Below are positions 17,289 through 26,703 of a stretch of DNA of 64,000 nucleotides, one piece after another; the first letter of the stretch is position 1; the number at the start of each line of letters is the position of its first letter. The stretch is from Phycisphaerae bacterium (GTDB lineage Bacteria > Planctomycetota > Phycisphaerae > Phycisphaerales > UBA1924). The notes under the pieces were generated by a model. The model worked only from the letters and a program-made list of their open reading frames with translations, had not been told where the DNA came from and ran no database searches. The translations under genes and the position numbers were made by a program. The DNA lies in assembly GCA_030432905.1 (NCBI GenBank), contig JAUILU010000001.1, forward strand, positions 248,001 to 312,000, read 5' to 3'.

Positions 17289-17310
17289 ACGCAGTCCGAA
17301 CCAGAATGGG

Positions 17311-17316
17311 TATGCT
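17311..17316 (+). promoter_or_regulatory. Putative -10 box of leaderless MFS gene
   Basis: TATGCT ends eight bases before the ATG at 17325; the gap contains no ribosome site. Confidence 0.35.
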
Positions 17317-17324
17317 CGCACACC

Positions 17325-18653
17325 ATGTCGGCACGCAACAAGCTCAACCCGTTTGCCAACCTCTCCAACCCCAAAGAAGTCTGGGCCTGGGGCATGTACG
17401 ACTTCGCGAACCAGTCGTTCACGCTGCTGATTAACACGCTGCTATTTGCGATCTACTTCAAAGACGTCGTTGTCGGCGATGATCAAAGAGGCGACCGGCT
17501 CTGGTCGGTCTTGTTCTCTTCGAGCATGTTGCTGGTCGTCTTCGCATCCCCCATCATCGGAGCGATCGCCGACGCGAGATGCTGGCGTAAAGAAGTGCTA
17601 ATGCTCACAGGCGTTGGTTGCGTGCTGATGACCTGCGGCCTCGGGTTCATCCAGCCGAGCATGATCCTGCTCGCCGCCATGCTCTATATCCCAGCCAACT
17701 TCTGCTACCAGATCGGCGAGAACGCGCTCGCATCGTTTCTGACCGACGTTGCAGACAGCAGGAACACGGGAAGGGTCAGCGCGATCGGCTGGACGATGGG
17801 TTACACGGGAGCGATCTTAATCCTGATCATCGTGTTCGCCTCGATGCTGCTCTTTGACATGAAGTCGCCCGAGCAATGGCGGCCGTTCTTCTTGTTCGCA
17901 GGCATCTGGTTCATGCTGGGGATGGTCCCGGCAGCCCTAATCCTCAAAGAACACAAACGCCCGATTGTCCAGCTACACCAGAACCCGGTCGCCGACGCGT
18001 TTATTCGCATGAAGCAAACCATCGAGCACGCCGCGATGTATCGTCAGCTCCTTGTGTTTCTTGTTTCGTTCTTCGTGTACGCGATCGGCATCCAAACAGT
18101 CATCGCGTTCGCCGCGATTCTTGCCAAGGAATTCGGTTTCAAGGAAGAACAGCTCCTGTTGTTCGTAGCCCAGATTACAATCACAGCAGGCATCTCCGCG
18201 GCGATCACCAGCAGATTTCAAGACACCATCGGCGCCAAACGCACCATCCAGATCTACCTCGGTGTCTGGGTTGTCAGCACCGCGATGCTCGCTGTGCTTA
18301 GTGGCGTGCCGAGCCTGCCTCGTTGGCTCTTCTGGGTGATCGGCAACGGGATCGGGTTCGGTCTCGGCGGCACAGGCACCGCCAGCCGAGCGATGGTCGC
18401 AAGGCTCACTCCGAAGCACAAGGGCGCCGAGTTCTTCGGCTTGTGGGGCGTGTCGTACAAACTCGCTGCGGTCGGCGTGCTCGGATTCGGGTTCGTCAAG
18501 GCAGGGATGGGCAACACGTGGGCGCTGGTGCTTCTGCTCGGGTTCTTTGCGATGGGTTTCGTGCTGCTCCTGCCTGTCAATGAGGTCGCTGGCGTGAGAG
18601 CCGCCCAGCGGGCATCGAGGCAGTACAACCGAGCCTGCGTCTCAAACGACTAG
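17325..18653 (+). CDS. MFS transporter, UMF1 family
   Basis: A 442-residue membrane protein with about twelve hydrophobic helices. The N-terminus '[14 protein letters not shown]' is the signature of the UMF1 (Atg22-like) branch of the major facilitator superfamily, and ADARCWRKE matches the conserved loop between helices 2 and 3. Bacterial members are often assigned to efflux of small molecules, but the substrate is unknown. It lies 36 bases after the hydrolase gene and 8 bases before trpB, yet a TANNNT box just before the ATG suggests its own promoter. Close spacing to trpB might hint at aromatic compound handling, which is speculative. Confidence 0.88.
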   Translation: MSARNKLNPFANLSNPKEVWAWGMYDFANQSFTLLINTLLFAIYFKDVVVGDDQRGDRLWSVLFSSSMLLVVFASPIIGAIADARCWRKEVLMLTGVGCVLMTCGLGFIQPSMILLAAMLYIPANFCYQIGENALASFLTDVADSRNTGRVSAIGWTMGYTGAILILIIVFASMLLFDMKSPEQWRPFFLFAGIWFMLGMVPAALILKEHKRPIVQLHQNPVADAFIRMKQTIEHAAMYRQLLVFLVSFFVYAIGIQTVIAFAAILAKEFGFKEEQLLLFVAQITITAGISAAITSRFQDTIGAKRTIQIYLGVWVVSTAMLAVLSGVPSLPRWLFWVIGNGIGFGLGGTGTASRAMVARLTPKHKGAEFFGLWGVSYKLAAVGVLGFGFVKAGMGNTWALVLLLGFFAMGFVLLLPVNEVAGVRAAQRASRQYNRACVSND

Positions 18654-18661
18654 GATTTGAC

Positions 18662-19894
18662 ATGAGCACCACGGAACAACCGACCAGCTTCGCAAACCAG
18701 CCTGACGCAACCGGGCACTTCGGCCAATTCGGCGGCGTCTACGTCCCCGAAACACTTTCCGCAGCGCTGCACGAACTGGCCGAGGTCTATGAACAAGCCA
18801 AGCAGGATGATTCGTTCTGGGAAGAGCTCGGCGAATTGAACCGCACGTTTGTCGGTAGGGAGACGCCGCTCTATCGGGCCAAACGGCTCACCGAGTTGGC
18901 ACGCTCGCAAGCCGGCAATGGGATGGGAGCATCGATCTGGCTCAAGCGTGAAGACCTTGCGCACACCGGGGCTCACAAGATCAACAACACGCTCGGCCAA
19001 GGACTCCTGACCAAGCGGATGGGCAAAAAGCGGATCATCGCCGAGACCGGGGCAGGACAGCACGGCGTGGCCTCGGCGACCGCTGCGGCTCACCTCGGGC
19101 TCGAATGCGACGTCTACATGGGCTCCGAGGATGTCCGCAGGCAGAACCTCAACGTCATCCGCATGCGGGCACTCGGTGCTCGTGTAATTGCTGTTGATTC
19201 AGGATCGCGCACACTCAAGGACGCGACGAATGAGGCGATGCGAGACTGGATGGGCTCTGTTGATACGACTCACTATGTGCTCGGTTCTGTGGTCGGCCCT
19301 CACCCGTTCCCTCAAATCGTCCGTGACTTCCAGGCTGTCATCGGGAACGAATGCAAAGCGCAGTGCCAGGCCGCGTTCGGCGGTCTGCCTGACGAGGTCG
19401 TTGCGTGCGTGGGAGGCGGGTCGAACGCCGCGGGTGTGTTCTTCGCGTTTATCGACGACAAAGTCACGCTGACAGGAGTGGAAGCAGGCGGCCGGTCGAC
19501 CAACCAAGGCGACCACGCGGCGCCGCTGAGTTTCGGTGAGCCGGGGATCTTGCACGGCTCTCTCAGCTATGTCCTCCAGGATTCATTTGGACAAACCGCA
19601 GACGTCCACTCGTGCTCGGCGGGACTCGACTACCCGGGCGTCGGCCCTGAGCATGCCTACTGGCACGACACCAAACGCGTCCGCTACACCTCGGTCGGTG
19701 ATCAGCAGGCGCTCGATGCGTATCAACTGCTCGCCCGGATCGAAGGCATTATCCCGGCGCTCGAGACTTCGCACGCGATCGCCGAAGGCTTCGTGCGAGC
19801 GCAGCAAATGCCCGAGACCGCGAATCTGGTCATCAACTGCTCAGGTCGGGGCGACAAGGATGTGATGGAAGCCGACCGTTTGATCAACGGCTAA
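18662..19894 (+). CDS. trpB: Tryptophan synthase beta chain
   Basis: A 410-residue PLP enzyme that condenses indole with serine to form tryptophan. The [13 protein letters not shown] start, the PLP lysine in [16 protein letters not shown] (Lys106), [17 protein letters not shown], and the phosphate-binding [10 protein letters not shown] loop are all intact, as is the catalytic Glu region (KLxx replaced in frame by the usual 'GVEAGG'). The length and motifs fit the TrpB1 type that partners TrpA. No trpA is in the window. AGGA stands seven bases before the ATG, and the gene follows the MFS transporter by eight bases, so it is probably co-transcribed with it. Confidence 0.96.
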   Translation: MSTTEQPTSFANQPDATGHFGQFGGVYVPETLSAALHELAEVYEQAKQDDSFWEELGELNRTFVGRETPLYRAKRLTELARSQAGNGMGASIWLKREDLAHTGAHKINNTLGQGLLTKRMGKKRIIAETGAGQHGVASATAAAHLGLECDVYMGSEDVRRQNLNVIRMRALGARVIAVDSGSRTLKDATNEAMRDWMGSVDTTHYVLGSVVGPHPFPQIVRDFQAVIGNECKAQCQAAFGGLPDEVVACVGGGSNAAGVFFAFIDDKVTLTGVEAGGRSTNQGDHAAPLSFGEPGILHGSLSYVLQDSFGQTADVHSCSAGLDYPGVGPEHAYWHDTKRVRYTSVGDQQALDAYQLLARIEGIIPALETSHAIAEGFVRAQQMPETANLVINCSGRGDKDVMEADRLING

Positions 19895-19901
19895 CAGGCT
19901 C

Positions 19902-21269
19902 TCAAACTCGGCGTGATCGGCGAGCGAACAGGCCGAGATTTTGCAGCGCATTCCGGACCGCGTGCACCCGGAGGTACGTGCGGAGACGACGCAAGCCGCG
20001 ATCTTCTGGATCGATCGCAAGGCCCTGCTTGACCCAGTACCGCGAGCGGTTGATCTCGCCCCGTCTGAGATGAGCCACAGCTAGGTTGTGCATCGGTGCG
20101 ACGTAGTTCGAGCGGAGGCGGAGCGCCCTTCTCGAAGATGTCACACCCTCGGCGACCATCCCGAGCCCGAACTGGGCCACGCTGAGGCTGTGATGGCTCG
20201 CCGCGTCGCACGGCTTGCGCTCGACGAGCCTTTCGGCTGTGCGCTTGGCTTCGCTCAGCAGACCAGCATCAAGGAGTTGGCCGAACAGTTCTTCGATCTC
20301 TTCGGTCTCGAAGGCAGCTGTGTCCTTCTCAAACGCTGCGGTTTCTTCACGTAGCAATTCGCCAGCGCGTTTGTGATTGCCCTTGGCGTGATCTTCGAGC
20401 AAGACTGCAGCGAGCCTGCGGCGTGCCCCGCCGTAGTCGGCATCGAGTCTCGTGACGACATCAAAGTGCCTTCGTGCAAGGTCACGCTCGCCGGTCAGCA
20501 GGGCCAACTCGCCGAGGCTCATGTGGGCTTCGGTGTGGTCCGGCTCTAGCTCGAGCGCCCGGCGGAGTTTTTCGCCCGCCTCGGTCAAGCGGTTCATGTC
20601 GATCAGCAGCCGACCGAGATCGACGATCGATTCGATATCGCCCGGGTTCTGGCGGAGCTCGCGGAGGTATAGCTGGCGTGCCCGTTCGAGTCTGCCGGTC
20701 TCGCTGTAGGCGCGTGCGAGTCTTGCGTGGACACGCGGGATGCTCGGGTCGAGCCGGGCGGCTTCGCGGAGACACCACACGGCTCGGTCGAACTCTTTTC
20801 GATCCAGCAGCGATTCGGCAAGGGCGGCGTGCGCTCCCGCGTGGTGCGGATTGAGCTGGATCGCCATGTAGAAGTGAAGCTCGGCGTCTTCGTGCTTGCC
20901 GAGCAAAGCAAAGGCATCGATCAGGTGCACATGCGCATCGACATTGGATGGCGCGATCTCTAGAGAACGCTCAAGCCAGCCGATGGCTTCCTTGGCACGA
21001 TCGAGATCGATCAGCGTTGCGCCGAGGATGAGTGCCGATTGCGGATCGCTCTCTTCGGACAATTCGAACGAAGCGCGGAACGCGTTGACCGCGTCGTCAA
21101 GCCGACCCGCCGCTTCGAGGGTGAGGCCGAGGTTGAATTGCCATTCTGCTTGGTAGGGATTGACTGAGAGCGCTTCGCGCAGCGCCGCCTCTGCCTCGTC
21201 CCAACGACCGGCTTCGTAGAGCTCGTGAGCCCTTTCAACCTGTTCCTCGGCGTTGTGCCAGTCGTTCAT
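19902..21269 (-). CDS. TPR-repeat protein
   Basis: A 455-residue protein built almost entirely of tetratricopeptide repeats. Units such as ERAHELYEAGRWDEAEAAL, EWQFNLGLTLEAAGRLDDAV, and AHAALAESLLDRKEFDRAV follow each other at 34-residue spacing through most of the length. No signal peptide or membrane helix is visible, so it is probably a cytoplasmic scaffold or adaptor. It ends seven bases from the convergent trpB stop and is divergent from the HEAT-type protein at 21348. The ATG at 21269 has only a weak CGGA ribosome site. Confidence 0.85.
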   Translation of the reverse strand: MNDWHNAEEQVERAHELYEAGRWDEAEAALREALSVNPYQAEWQFNLGLTLEAAGRLDDAVNAFRASFELSEESDPQSALILGATLIDLDRAKEAIGWLERSLEIAPSNVDAHVHLIDAFALLGKHEDAELHFYMAIQLNPHHAGAHAALAESLLDRKEFDRAVWCLREAARLDPSIPRVHARLARAYSETGRLERARQLYLRELRQNPGDIESIVDLGRLLIDMNRLTEAGEKLRRALELEPDHTEAHMSLGELALLTGERDLARRHFDVVTRLDADYGGARRRLAAVLLEDHAKGNHKRAGELLREETAAFEKDTAAFETEEIEELFGQLLDAGLLSEAKRTAERLVERKPCDAASHHSLSVAQFGLGMVAEGVTSSRRALRLRSNYVAPMHNLAVAHLRRGEINRSRYWVKQGLAIDPEDRGLRRLRTYLRVHAVRNALQNLGLFARRSRRV

Positions 21270-21347
21270 CGGTGATCCGCATCCCTGGGCCGGTGAAATC
21301 CCAAAATCAGGCCCCTCCCCAAACTCCGGTCAGGGACTGGGCCGCAT

Positions 21348-23360
21348 ATGCAGAATAGTATCGACACAGAGGCCCTGTTCACCCGAAGAGTACAGAAATC
21401 CTGCCCGGTACACCACCTGCGAGAAATCGTGACCACCAGAACCACCCACATTTTGCGAACCGGCCTGCTTTCGGCGAGCCTGATGGCTTCGGTCGTGGTC
21501 TGGAACGCCGGTGCCCAGCAGGCGGAGCCGATCGATGTCCTGATGACTCCGACGGCAACTGACACGACGCGGCTCGATGCCGCCGCAGCGGTTCTTCGGG
21601 ATGAAATTTCCGGACGGGAGATGCGTCGGCTGCTCCGCGTGCTCGAGCCCACCACGGACGACCCGGTCGCCCAGAGGCTGCTTCTAGTCGCCATCGAGGC
21701 ACGGCCGATGGCTCCGATTGATTTCGAGCAGGCCCTCATCGATCTCGTTGCACGGGGCGAGCCCCAGATCCGTCCGCAGGCGTTATCGGCACTCGCATCT
21801 GTGGGAACGTGGGAAGCAGCCCGCGTTCTTGTGAACCACTCGGCCCCTTTCCAAGCCGCCGAGGTATCGCAGGCATCGATCGCGGCTCTCATCAAAATGA
21901 CTGGGCGGAGCGATATCGGCGACGACACCGAAGCCTGGCAACGCTGGCTTGAAGAGCACGAGGGCCTCAAGCCTGAAGAGTGGCAAGCTGTTCTTGTCCG
22001 GGGTCTGACTCTCCGGGTGCAGAATCTCGATGTGAAGGAACGTGACGCGACGATCCGCGCGGTTGATGGATTCCGCAGGCTCTACATGGTCGCGCCGTAT
22101 CAGGACAAAAGCCCGCTGCTCGCCGAGCTCCTGCTTGTTGACGGGGAACTCCGAGCGCTCGCGATCGAATTGATCTACCGCGAACTGGCACAAGGCACTC
22201 AGCTCACGGATGTGGTCGGTTCGTCAGCCATCGAGCTGCTCGCGCACGTTGATCCTGATGTCCGCGCTGATGCCGCCAAGCTGATCCACACACTTTCTCC
22301 ACGCGAAGCGGGCGTGCCGGTCACTGAGGCACTGGTCCGCGAGGCCTCACCCGTAGCGGCTGCTTCGATTCTGACCGCGGCGGCTCGCTGGCCGGGCGTA
22401 GCGGTGATCTCGCCGGCGCTTCGCTGGCTTGAGTTCGGTGCCGCGACTCGCGACGCATCTTCAAAGCTGCTGCTTGCTCTCGACGACGAAGGCCTGCTGA
22501 CATCGCCTGCCGACCGCCGACGTGTCGCGGGAGCCTTGCGTGCAGCCGGGCCCAACCGCCTGACGCCCGAGGGCGTGAAGCTGATCATCCGGATGGGAAC
22601 CGACGACGACCGCGAGGCGGTTTCGTCGTTGCTAGAAGCCGGGAGCAAGCGAGACCTGCAGATCGCGGCGGCTGCCGAGCTTTCTCGCCGACCCGAGTAC
22701 TACGACAGGATTATCTCCGCCGCCGAGCGTGACAGCGGGCTGTACCAATCTGCGGTCACCGCAGCAATCAGTCACCGCCGGACGGCGGAGGGCTACGGGA
22801 TTGTCCGCCGACTCGCTCCGACAGAAACCCAGCGCAAGGCCGGTGTTCTCGCCATGGCGCGTGCACTTGAGCCGCACCACCTGCTCGAAGCGGCACGCAC
22901 GCTCGAAACCGACCCCGAACTCCGTGTCACGATACTTTCGACCATGAGCAGAGTCGGCGTCACCCCCGCGGAACAGCGCGACATCGATCAGTCGCTGATC
23001 TTGCTCGCCGAGACACACCTTGAACTGGCAAGACCCGCCGATGCTCTCAACGCGCTGCAAGCGGTTTCGAACTCTGTGACAGAAGAAGACGCCTCGCTCG
23101 TCGCACTCAACAGCACGATCGCCTACCTCTGGCTCAACAGAATCGATGAAGCGATCGACGCGGGCGCTTCGCCGGACGTCTGGATCTCGGCGCTTGAACG
23201 GATCGGTGCTGAGCCTCACGCTGAAGCGGTCGCCAAGATCGCGCTTGAGCGTTTCGGCAACGTTCTTAGCGCCAGCGAGCAGCAGATGCTCAACTCGATC
23301 ATCACCGTGACCGATGCGGACACACAGGAATCCGCCCCCGCTTCCAACGAGGGTGGCTAG
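21348..23360 (+). CDS. Exported helical-repeat (HEAT-like) protein
   Basis: Up to 670 residues. A hydrophobic export signal (ILRTGLLSASLMASVVVWNAGAQ, cleavage likely after AGAQ) follows about 30 leading residues, so the true start may be the GTG at 21429 rather than the ATG at 21348. The mature protein is a long alpha-helical repeat array with HEAT-like units (for example PQIRPQALSALASVGTWEAA, 'DVRADAAKLIHTLSPREAG') and a C-terminal TPR-like segment (LAETHLELARPADALNALQA). No catalytic motif is visible. It probably acts as a periplasmic scaffold. Divergent from the TPR gene, whose start is 79 bases away. Confidence 0.75.
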   Translation: MQNSIDTEALFTRRVQKSCPVHHLREIVTTRTTHILRTGLLSASLMASVVVWNAGAQQAEPIDVLMTPTATDTTRLDAAAAVLRDEISGREMRRLLRVLEPTTDDPVAQRLLLVAIEARPMAPIDFEQALIDLVARGEPQIRPQALSALASVGTWEAARVLVNHSAPFQAAEVSQASIAALIKMTGRSDIGDDTEAWQRWLEEHEGLKPEEWQAVLVRGLTLRVQNLDVKERDATIRAVDGFRRLYMVAPYQDKSPLLAELLLVDGELRALAIELIYRELAQGTQLTDVVGSSAIELLAHVDPDVRADAAKLIHTLSPREAGVPVTEALVREASPVAAASILTAAARWPGVAVISPALRWLEFGAATRDASSKLLLALDDEGLLTSPADRRRVAGALRAAGPNRLTPEGVKLIIRMGTDDDREAVSSLLEAGSKRDLQIAAAAELSRRPEYYDRIISAAERDSGLYQSAVTAAISHRRTAEGYGIVRRLAPTETQRKAGVLAMARALEPHHLLEAARTLETDPELRVTILSTMSRVGVTPAEQRDIDQSLILLAETHLELARPADALNALQAVSNSVTEEDASLVALNSTIAYLWLNRIDEAIDAGASPDVWISALERIGAEPHAEAVAKIALERFGNVLSASEQQMLNSIITVTDADTQESAPASNEGG

Positions 23361-23390
23361 TACGTCTTGCTGATTGATTCGTGATGCTGG

Positions 23391-24236
23391 TTAGTTGTCG
23401 TCTTGGTTGACGGCGGCCTTCTTCTTTCTGCCAAAGCCAAACGCCGTGACCGAGCGGGTCTTGATCTCGGGCTGTGCTGCTGCCGTCTTTCTGCCCGGGA
23501 CTGCCTGAAGAACCTCAGCAGCGGTTTCGTATCCGCCCGCGGGGTCCAAGCCTTCAGCGAAGAAGCTGTCCCACTGTGAATCGAGCTTGGCTACGAGTCT
23601 TGTCGGCTGGATGTGCATCTCACCCGCCTCGACACCGGTCAGGAGTTGGTATGCAAGCGAGACAATCGACCGCAGCTCGTCCTGCTTCAACTCGTCGTTG
23701 TCTTGCACACCACTGATAGCGGCGTTAACGCCGTACAACTCGATATCGAGCGAGCCGCTGCGGTCGACGTGGATTTCGTGCATCTGCATCGGGCCGTGGA
23801 CGATGCCCGAGTTGTGCGCCTCGGCGACAGCTTCGAGCAACTGGCTCAGGACGCGCGAGACTTCGAGCGAATCCATCTGGCCGCCTTTGACAGCAAGAAG
23901 ATCCCCGAGCAGCATCAAGCCGTCGTGGTTGCCTGTGTAGGGAGAGATGACCCATGCTTCGGTCGGTGTCGCGAGTGAGAACTGTTCAACACGCAATGTG
24001 TGCGGGATGTTCAGAGCCGCGGCCTGCTCGACCGCTTCGAGAAACCGCCGGCGTTCGGCGCGTGCTGGGCCGAGGCGGAATCGGTACGCGACGTGATGGG
24101 TGAGCATTTCAGGATGCAGCGCGAGGTGGCGTTCAACCGAACCGGCCGGCCTGAGTTCCCTGACAAGGTCGTACGGACCGAATGCCAAGGAAGCTGTGCG
24201 TTGCGTGTTGTCTTGCTCGGGAGCAGTGTTGCTCAT
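23391..24236 (-). CDS. Protein pseudokinase
   Basis: A 281-residue protein with the layout of a bacterial Ser/Thr kinase domain but degraded active-site motifs. The N-terminal 'FGPYDLVRELRPAGSVERHLA' corresponds to the glycine-loop strand, with most glycines lost. HRDxKxxN is HGPMQMHE (residues 147-154), and DFG is LYG (167-169). The helices typical of the C-lobe (VSRVLSQLLEAVAEAHNSGIVHG, 'DELRSIVSLAYQLLTG') are well preserved. The C-terminal tail is Lys/Arg rich, with no membrane helix. It likely binds partners rather than phosphorylating them. A GGAG site lies upstream of the ATG at 24236. Confidence 0.75.
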   Translation of the reverse strand: MSNTAPEQDNTQRTASLAFGPYDLVRELRPAGSVERHLALHPEMLTHHVAYRFRLGPARAERRRFLEAVEQAAALNIPHTLRVEQFSLATPTEAWVISPYTGNHDGLMLLGDLLAVKGGQMDSLEVSRVLSQLLEAVAEAHNSGIVHGPMQMHEIHVDRSGSLDIELYGVNAAISGVQDNDELKQDELRSIVSLAYQLLTGVEAGEMHIQPTRLVAKLDSQWDSFFAEGLDPAGGYETAAEVLQAVPGRKTAAAQPEIKTRSVTAFGFGRKKKAAVNQDDN

Positions 24237-24613
24237 TCAGGAAGTCTCCGACGTCCGACCGGTAGGAACTCCGTTCCCACACTCCGATCGTGCTTGCGTG
24301 CCCGACGCTCGCTCATGGCGAACTCATCCATGGTGTCAGGCCGCGTTACCGACGCTGGGCCCTAAGTCTATCCATCGGCGGAACCGGTGTCAGCGCTTGG
24401 AAAGTCGGGATACCCAAACAGATGACGATCATGAATAGAATGCCCATCTTGTGGGTCCGTTCGGTGTAATTCTGGGTCCTTGAGAGGCATAATGAACAAG
24501 TGCTGGCTGTTCTCCGAACAGTTGACACCGATCCGGCCGATCTGTGGGGTGCCACATTCGGGCGGCAAGTTCACACCCAGCCGAGCCAGCAGGCCGGCGG
24601 CAGGAGAACCGCG
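24237..24613. other. Intergenic region between divergent genes
   Basis: About 377 bases separate the pseudokinase gene and the BI-1 gene. Short open frames are present on both strands but none has a convincing start or composition. A TTGACA hexamer at about 24521 and a CATAAT at about 24490 could be promoter parts for the BI-1 gene, but I cannot pair them confidently. Confidence 0.4.
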
Positions 24614-25435
24614 ATGCGGAGCAGTAACCCAATCTTCAACAGCGCCACATATCAGGAGGCCCCATCTTGGATGGGCACCCTGAGTCAGGCACAGGATCAG
24701 CCTCAAACCATGTCGGTCAGGGGCACAGCACTCAAAACGCTTTACCTGCTTGCGATTACCATCGCCACGGCTGCAGCGAGTTGGGGGTACTACCAGCAGA
24801 ACCCCAGCATGATCATGCCGACCATGATCGGCTCGATCATCGGCAGTGTCGCTGCGTCGATCGTGATGCTCAAGAAACCGCAGATCTCGGGCTGGGTAGT
24901 CCCGATCTTTGCTTTCTTTGAGGGGCTGTTCGTCGCTGCGATTTCTGTCGCAATTGTTATCTATTCACCTCTCGCAGCCAACATCGGAGGAGAAACTGAA
25001 GCGATTAAGCATACCAACGCCATGAACATGGTCGGCCAGGCCGCGGGCCTGAGTCTTGCAATAACTGGTGCCATGCTCGCTGGCTACGCGTCAGGCTTGC
25101 TCCGCCTCGGTAGCTTCATGAAGAAGGCCGTCATCGTCATGGTCGCCGGGGTGAGCATCTACTACATCGGTTCATTCCTGATCAACACGATAGCCTCGCA
25201 AGAGATCATCCCTCGGGTCGACTATGACGCAGGCCCGATCGGTATCGGTTTCAGCCTGTTTGTCATCGTCCTTGCCTCGCTCATGCTGCTGCTCGACTTC
25301 CAGTTCGTGGACGACGGCGCCAAACGTGGTCTGCCGAAGTACTACGAGTGGATCGGTGCGTTCGGTATCCTGACCACCGTGGTCTGGCTCTACATCGAGA
25401 TCCTCAAGCTCCTGGCGAAGCTCAAGTCAGAGTAA
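24614..25435 (+). CDS. Bax inhibitor-1/YccA family membrane protein
   Basis: A 273-residue inner-membrane protein with about seven transmembrane helices. After a short polar N-terminus (SSNPIFNSATYQ), the hydrophobic segments follow, and motifs typical of the bacterial BI-1 (YccA-like) branch are visible: 'FAFFEGLFVAAIS' and the long C-terminal 'LLLDFQFVDDGAKRGLPKYYEWIGAFG' region, whose Asp residues are implicated in proton/Ca2+ handling in relatives. The ATG at 24614 is preceded by AGGAG at good spacing, which fixes the start within a longer open frame from 24500. A strong terminator follows at 25463. Confidence 0.9.
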   Translation: MRSSNPIFNSATYQEAPSWMGTLSQAQDQPQTMSVRGTALKTLYLLAITIATAAASWGYYQQNPSMIMPTMIGSIIGSVAASIVMLKKPQISGWVVPIFAFFEGLFVAAISVAIVIYSPLAANIGGETEAIKHTNAMNMVGQAAGLSLAITGAMLAGYASGLLRLGSFMKKAVIVMVAGVSIYYIGSFLINTIASQEIIPRVDYDAGPIGIGFSLFVIVLASLMLLLDFQFVDDGAKRGLPKYYEWIGAFGILTTVVWLYIEILKLLAKLKSE

Positions 25436-25462
25436 ACCGACAGTTCGATCTGATTTCTCGAT

Positions 25463-25493
25463 ACGGCGCGGCAACAAGTCGCGCCGTTTTTTT
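25463..25493 (+). terminator. Intrinsic terminator after the BI-1 gene
   Basis: An 8-base GC-rich stem ACGGCGCG/CGCGCCGT with a 9-base loop is followed directly by a run of seven T. It lies about 30 bases after the stop codon at 25435. Confidence 0.9.
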
Positions 25494-25582
25494 ATAGCCA
25501 ACACTCCATTTATCGGGTGAACTGTAATTCCATCCTGGCTCAGCACGAAGCGAAGCGGGACGATCGAATACAGGAGAGCATT

Positions 25583-26509
25583 GTGCTTATATCGACTCTA
25601 CTCGCATTCACACTCGCCGCCGAACCGGATCTGGTCGCCTTCGCTTCGAGCCGAGACGGCGGGTCCGACATCTACACCATGCACGCCGACAGCGGCTCTC
25701 TAAGCCGACTGACAAACGACGGTTCGAGCTATGCGCCAGCGTGGTCACCGGACGGCAAGACCATTGCCTTCAATTCGCACAGATCAGGAGGATGGAAGAT
25801 CTGGCTCATCGACAACGACGGCAAGAACTCGCGAAGACTCACGAGCACATCAGCTGCTGGATTTAACTACGAGTACTTCCCGACATGGGCGCCGGACGGG
25901 AAATCGATCGTATTCGAGAAATGGGACAACAAGTCCATGCGATTCACGATAAATGCGGTAGACGCCGACGGCTCTGACGAACGCGTGATCTATGAGTCAA
26001 AGGGACACTGCAGGCTCCCGTCGATTGCTCCGGATGGAAGCGTTGTCTTGTTTAACTCGAACGAAGACGGCGATGAGGAGATCTACGCGATCAATCCAGA
26101 TGGCACCGACTCCCGCAAGCTGACAGACAACGAAGCGATCGATTTCGGGGCGACGTTCAGCACCGATGGCAAACTTGTTGTCTTTCACTCCAACCGCTCG
26201 GGCGAGTTCCGAACCTACACCATGAAGCCGGACGGCACGGATGTCGAACTCATCGAACACATCAGCGCCGAGGACCACCGACAGAACTGGACCGCAACGG
26301 ACTCGAATTCAAAGAGCATCCCCTACCACGCACTTCAGGGCACAGGAACGAGACTCAATTCGGAAAAGGGCACACTCATCTTCCAATCCGCGAAGGATGG
26401 CGAATGGGATCTCTGGTCAATCGATCTGCATTCTGGTGAGCGAGAGAGGCTCACCGACCACAGCTCGAAAGACTGGCAGCCAGCGATCAAACCGGCGACA
26501 ACAAAGTAG
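25583..26509 (+). CDS. Exported TolB-like beta-propeller protein
   Basis: About 308 residues from a GTG start at 25583, chosen because AGGAG lies seven bases upstream and a short signal peptide (LISTLLAFTLAA) follows. The mature protein is a series of PD40/WD40-like TolB propeller blades, each with the pattern 'SPDGKTIAFNSHRSGGWKIW', 'APDGKSIVFEKWD', 'APDGSVVLFNSNEDGDEEIY', and 'STDGKLVVFHSNRSGEFRTY'. No C-terminal enzyme domain is present. Such proteins act as periplasmic binding platforms. No tol/pal gene neighbours it, so a TolB role is not implied. The open frame runs back to 25517, less likely to be coding. Confidence 0.82.
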   Translation: MLISTLLAFTLAAEPDLVAFASSRDGGSDIYTMHADSGSLSRLTNDGSSYAPAWSPDGKTIAFNSHRSGGWKIWLIDNDGKNSRRLTSTSAAGFNYEYFPTWAPDGKSIVFEKWDNKSMRFTINAVDADGSDERVIYESKGHCRLPSIAPDGSVVLFNSNEDGDEEIYAINPDGTDSRKLTDNEAIDFGATFSTDGKLVVFHSNRSGEFRTYTMKPDGTDVELIEHISAEDHRQNWTATDSNSKSIPYHALQGTGTRLNSEKGTLIFQSAKDGEWDLWSIDLHSGERERLTDHSSKDWQPAIKPATTK

Positions 26510-26648
26510 TAGCAGAGCCCATTTCGGTTCTCTTCACTACTGAGATACATCGCCGCAAGCAAGCCGGAATGGGCTCATGCGGCTCCGTGAGTCTACAAAA
26601 CCTGCTTCCGACACCCCGGATGGACAATCGGGAGTTGGTTTCGTCGCG

Positions 26649-26654
26649 TATAAT
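26649..26654 (+). promoter_or_regulatory. Perfect TATAAT -10 element upstream of hppD
   Basis: TATAAT sits 49 bases before the GTG start of hppD, giving a leader of about 40 bases. No good -35 match is seen at 16-18 bases upstream. Confidence 0.5.
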
Positions 26655-26658
26655 GTAC

Positions 26659-26677
26659 CAAGGACCTGGGCTCCTTG
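26659..26677 (+). promoter_or_regulatory. Inverted repeat in the hppD leader
   Basis: CAAGGA and TCCTTG arms with a 7-base loop lie directly after the TATAAT box, at the expected transcription start. The position fits an operator, though a small RNA hairpin is equally possible. No regulator is known. Confidence 0.3.
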
Positions 26678-26703
26678 ATCCGCCCAAGCATTGGAGTTTA
26701 AAC

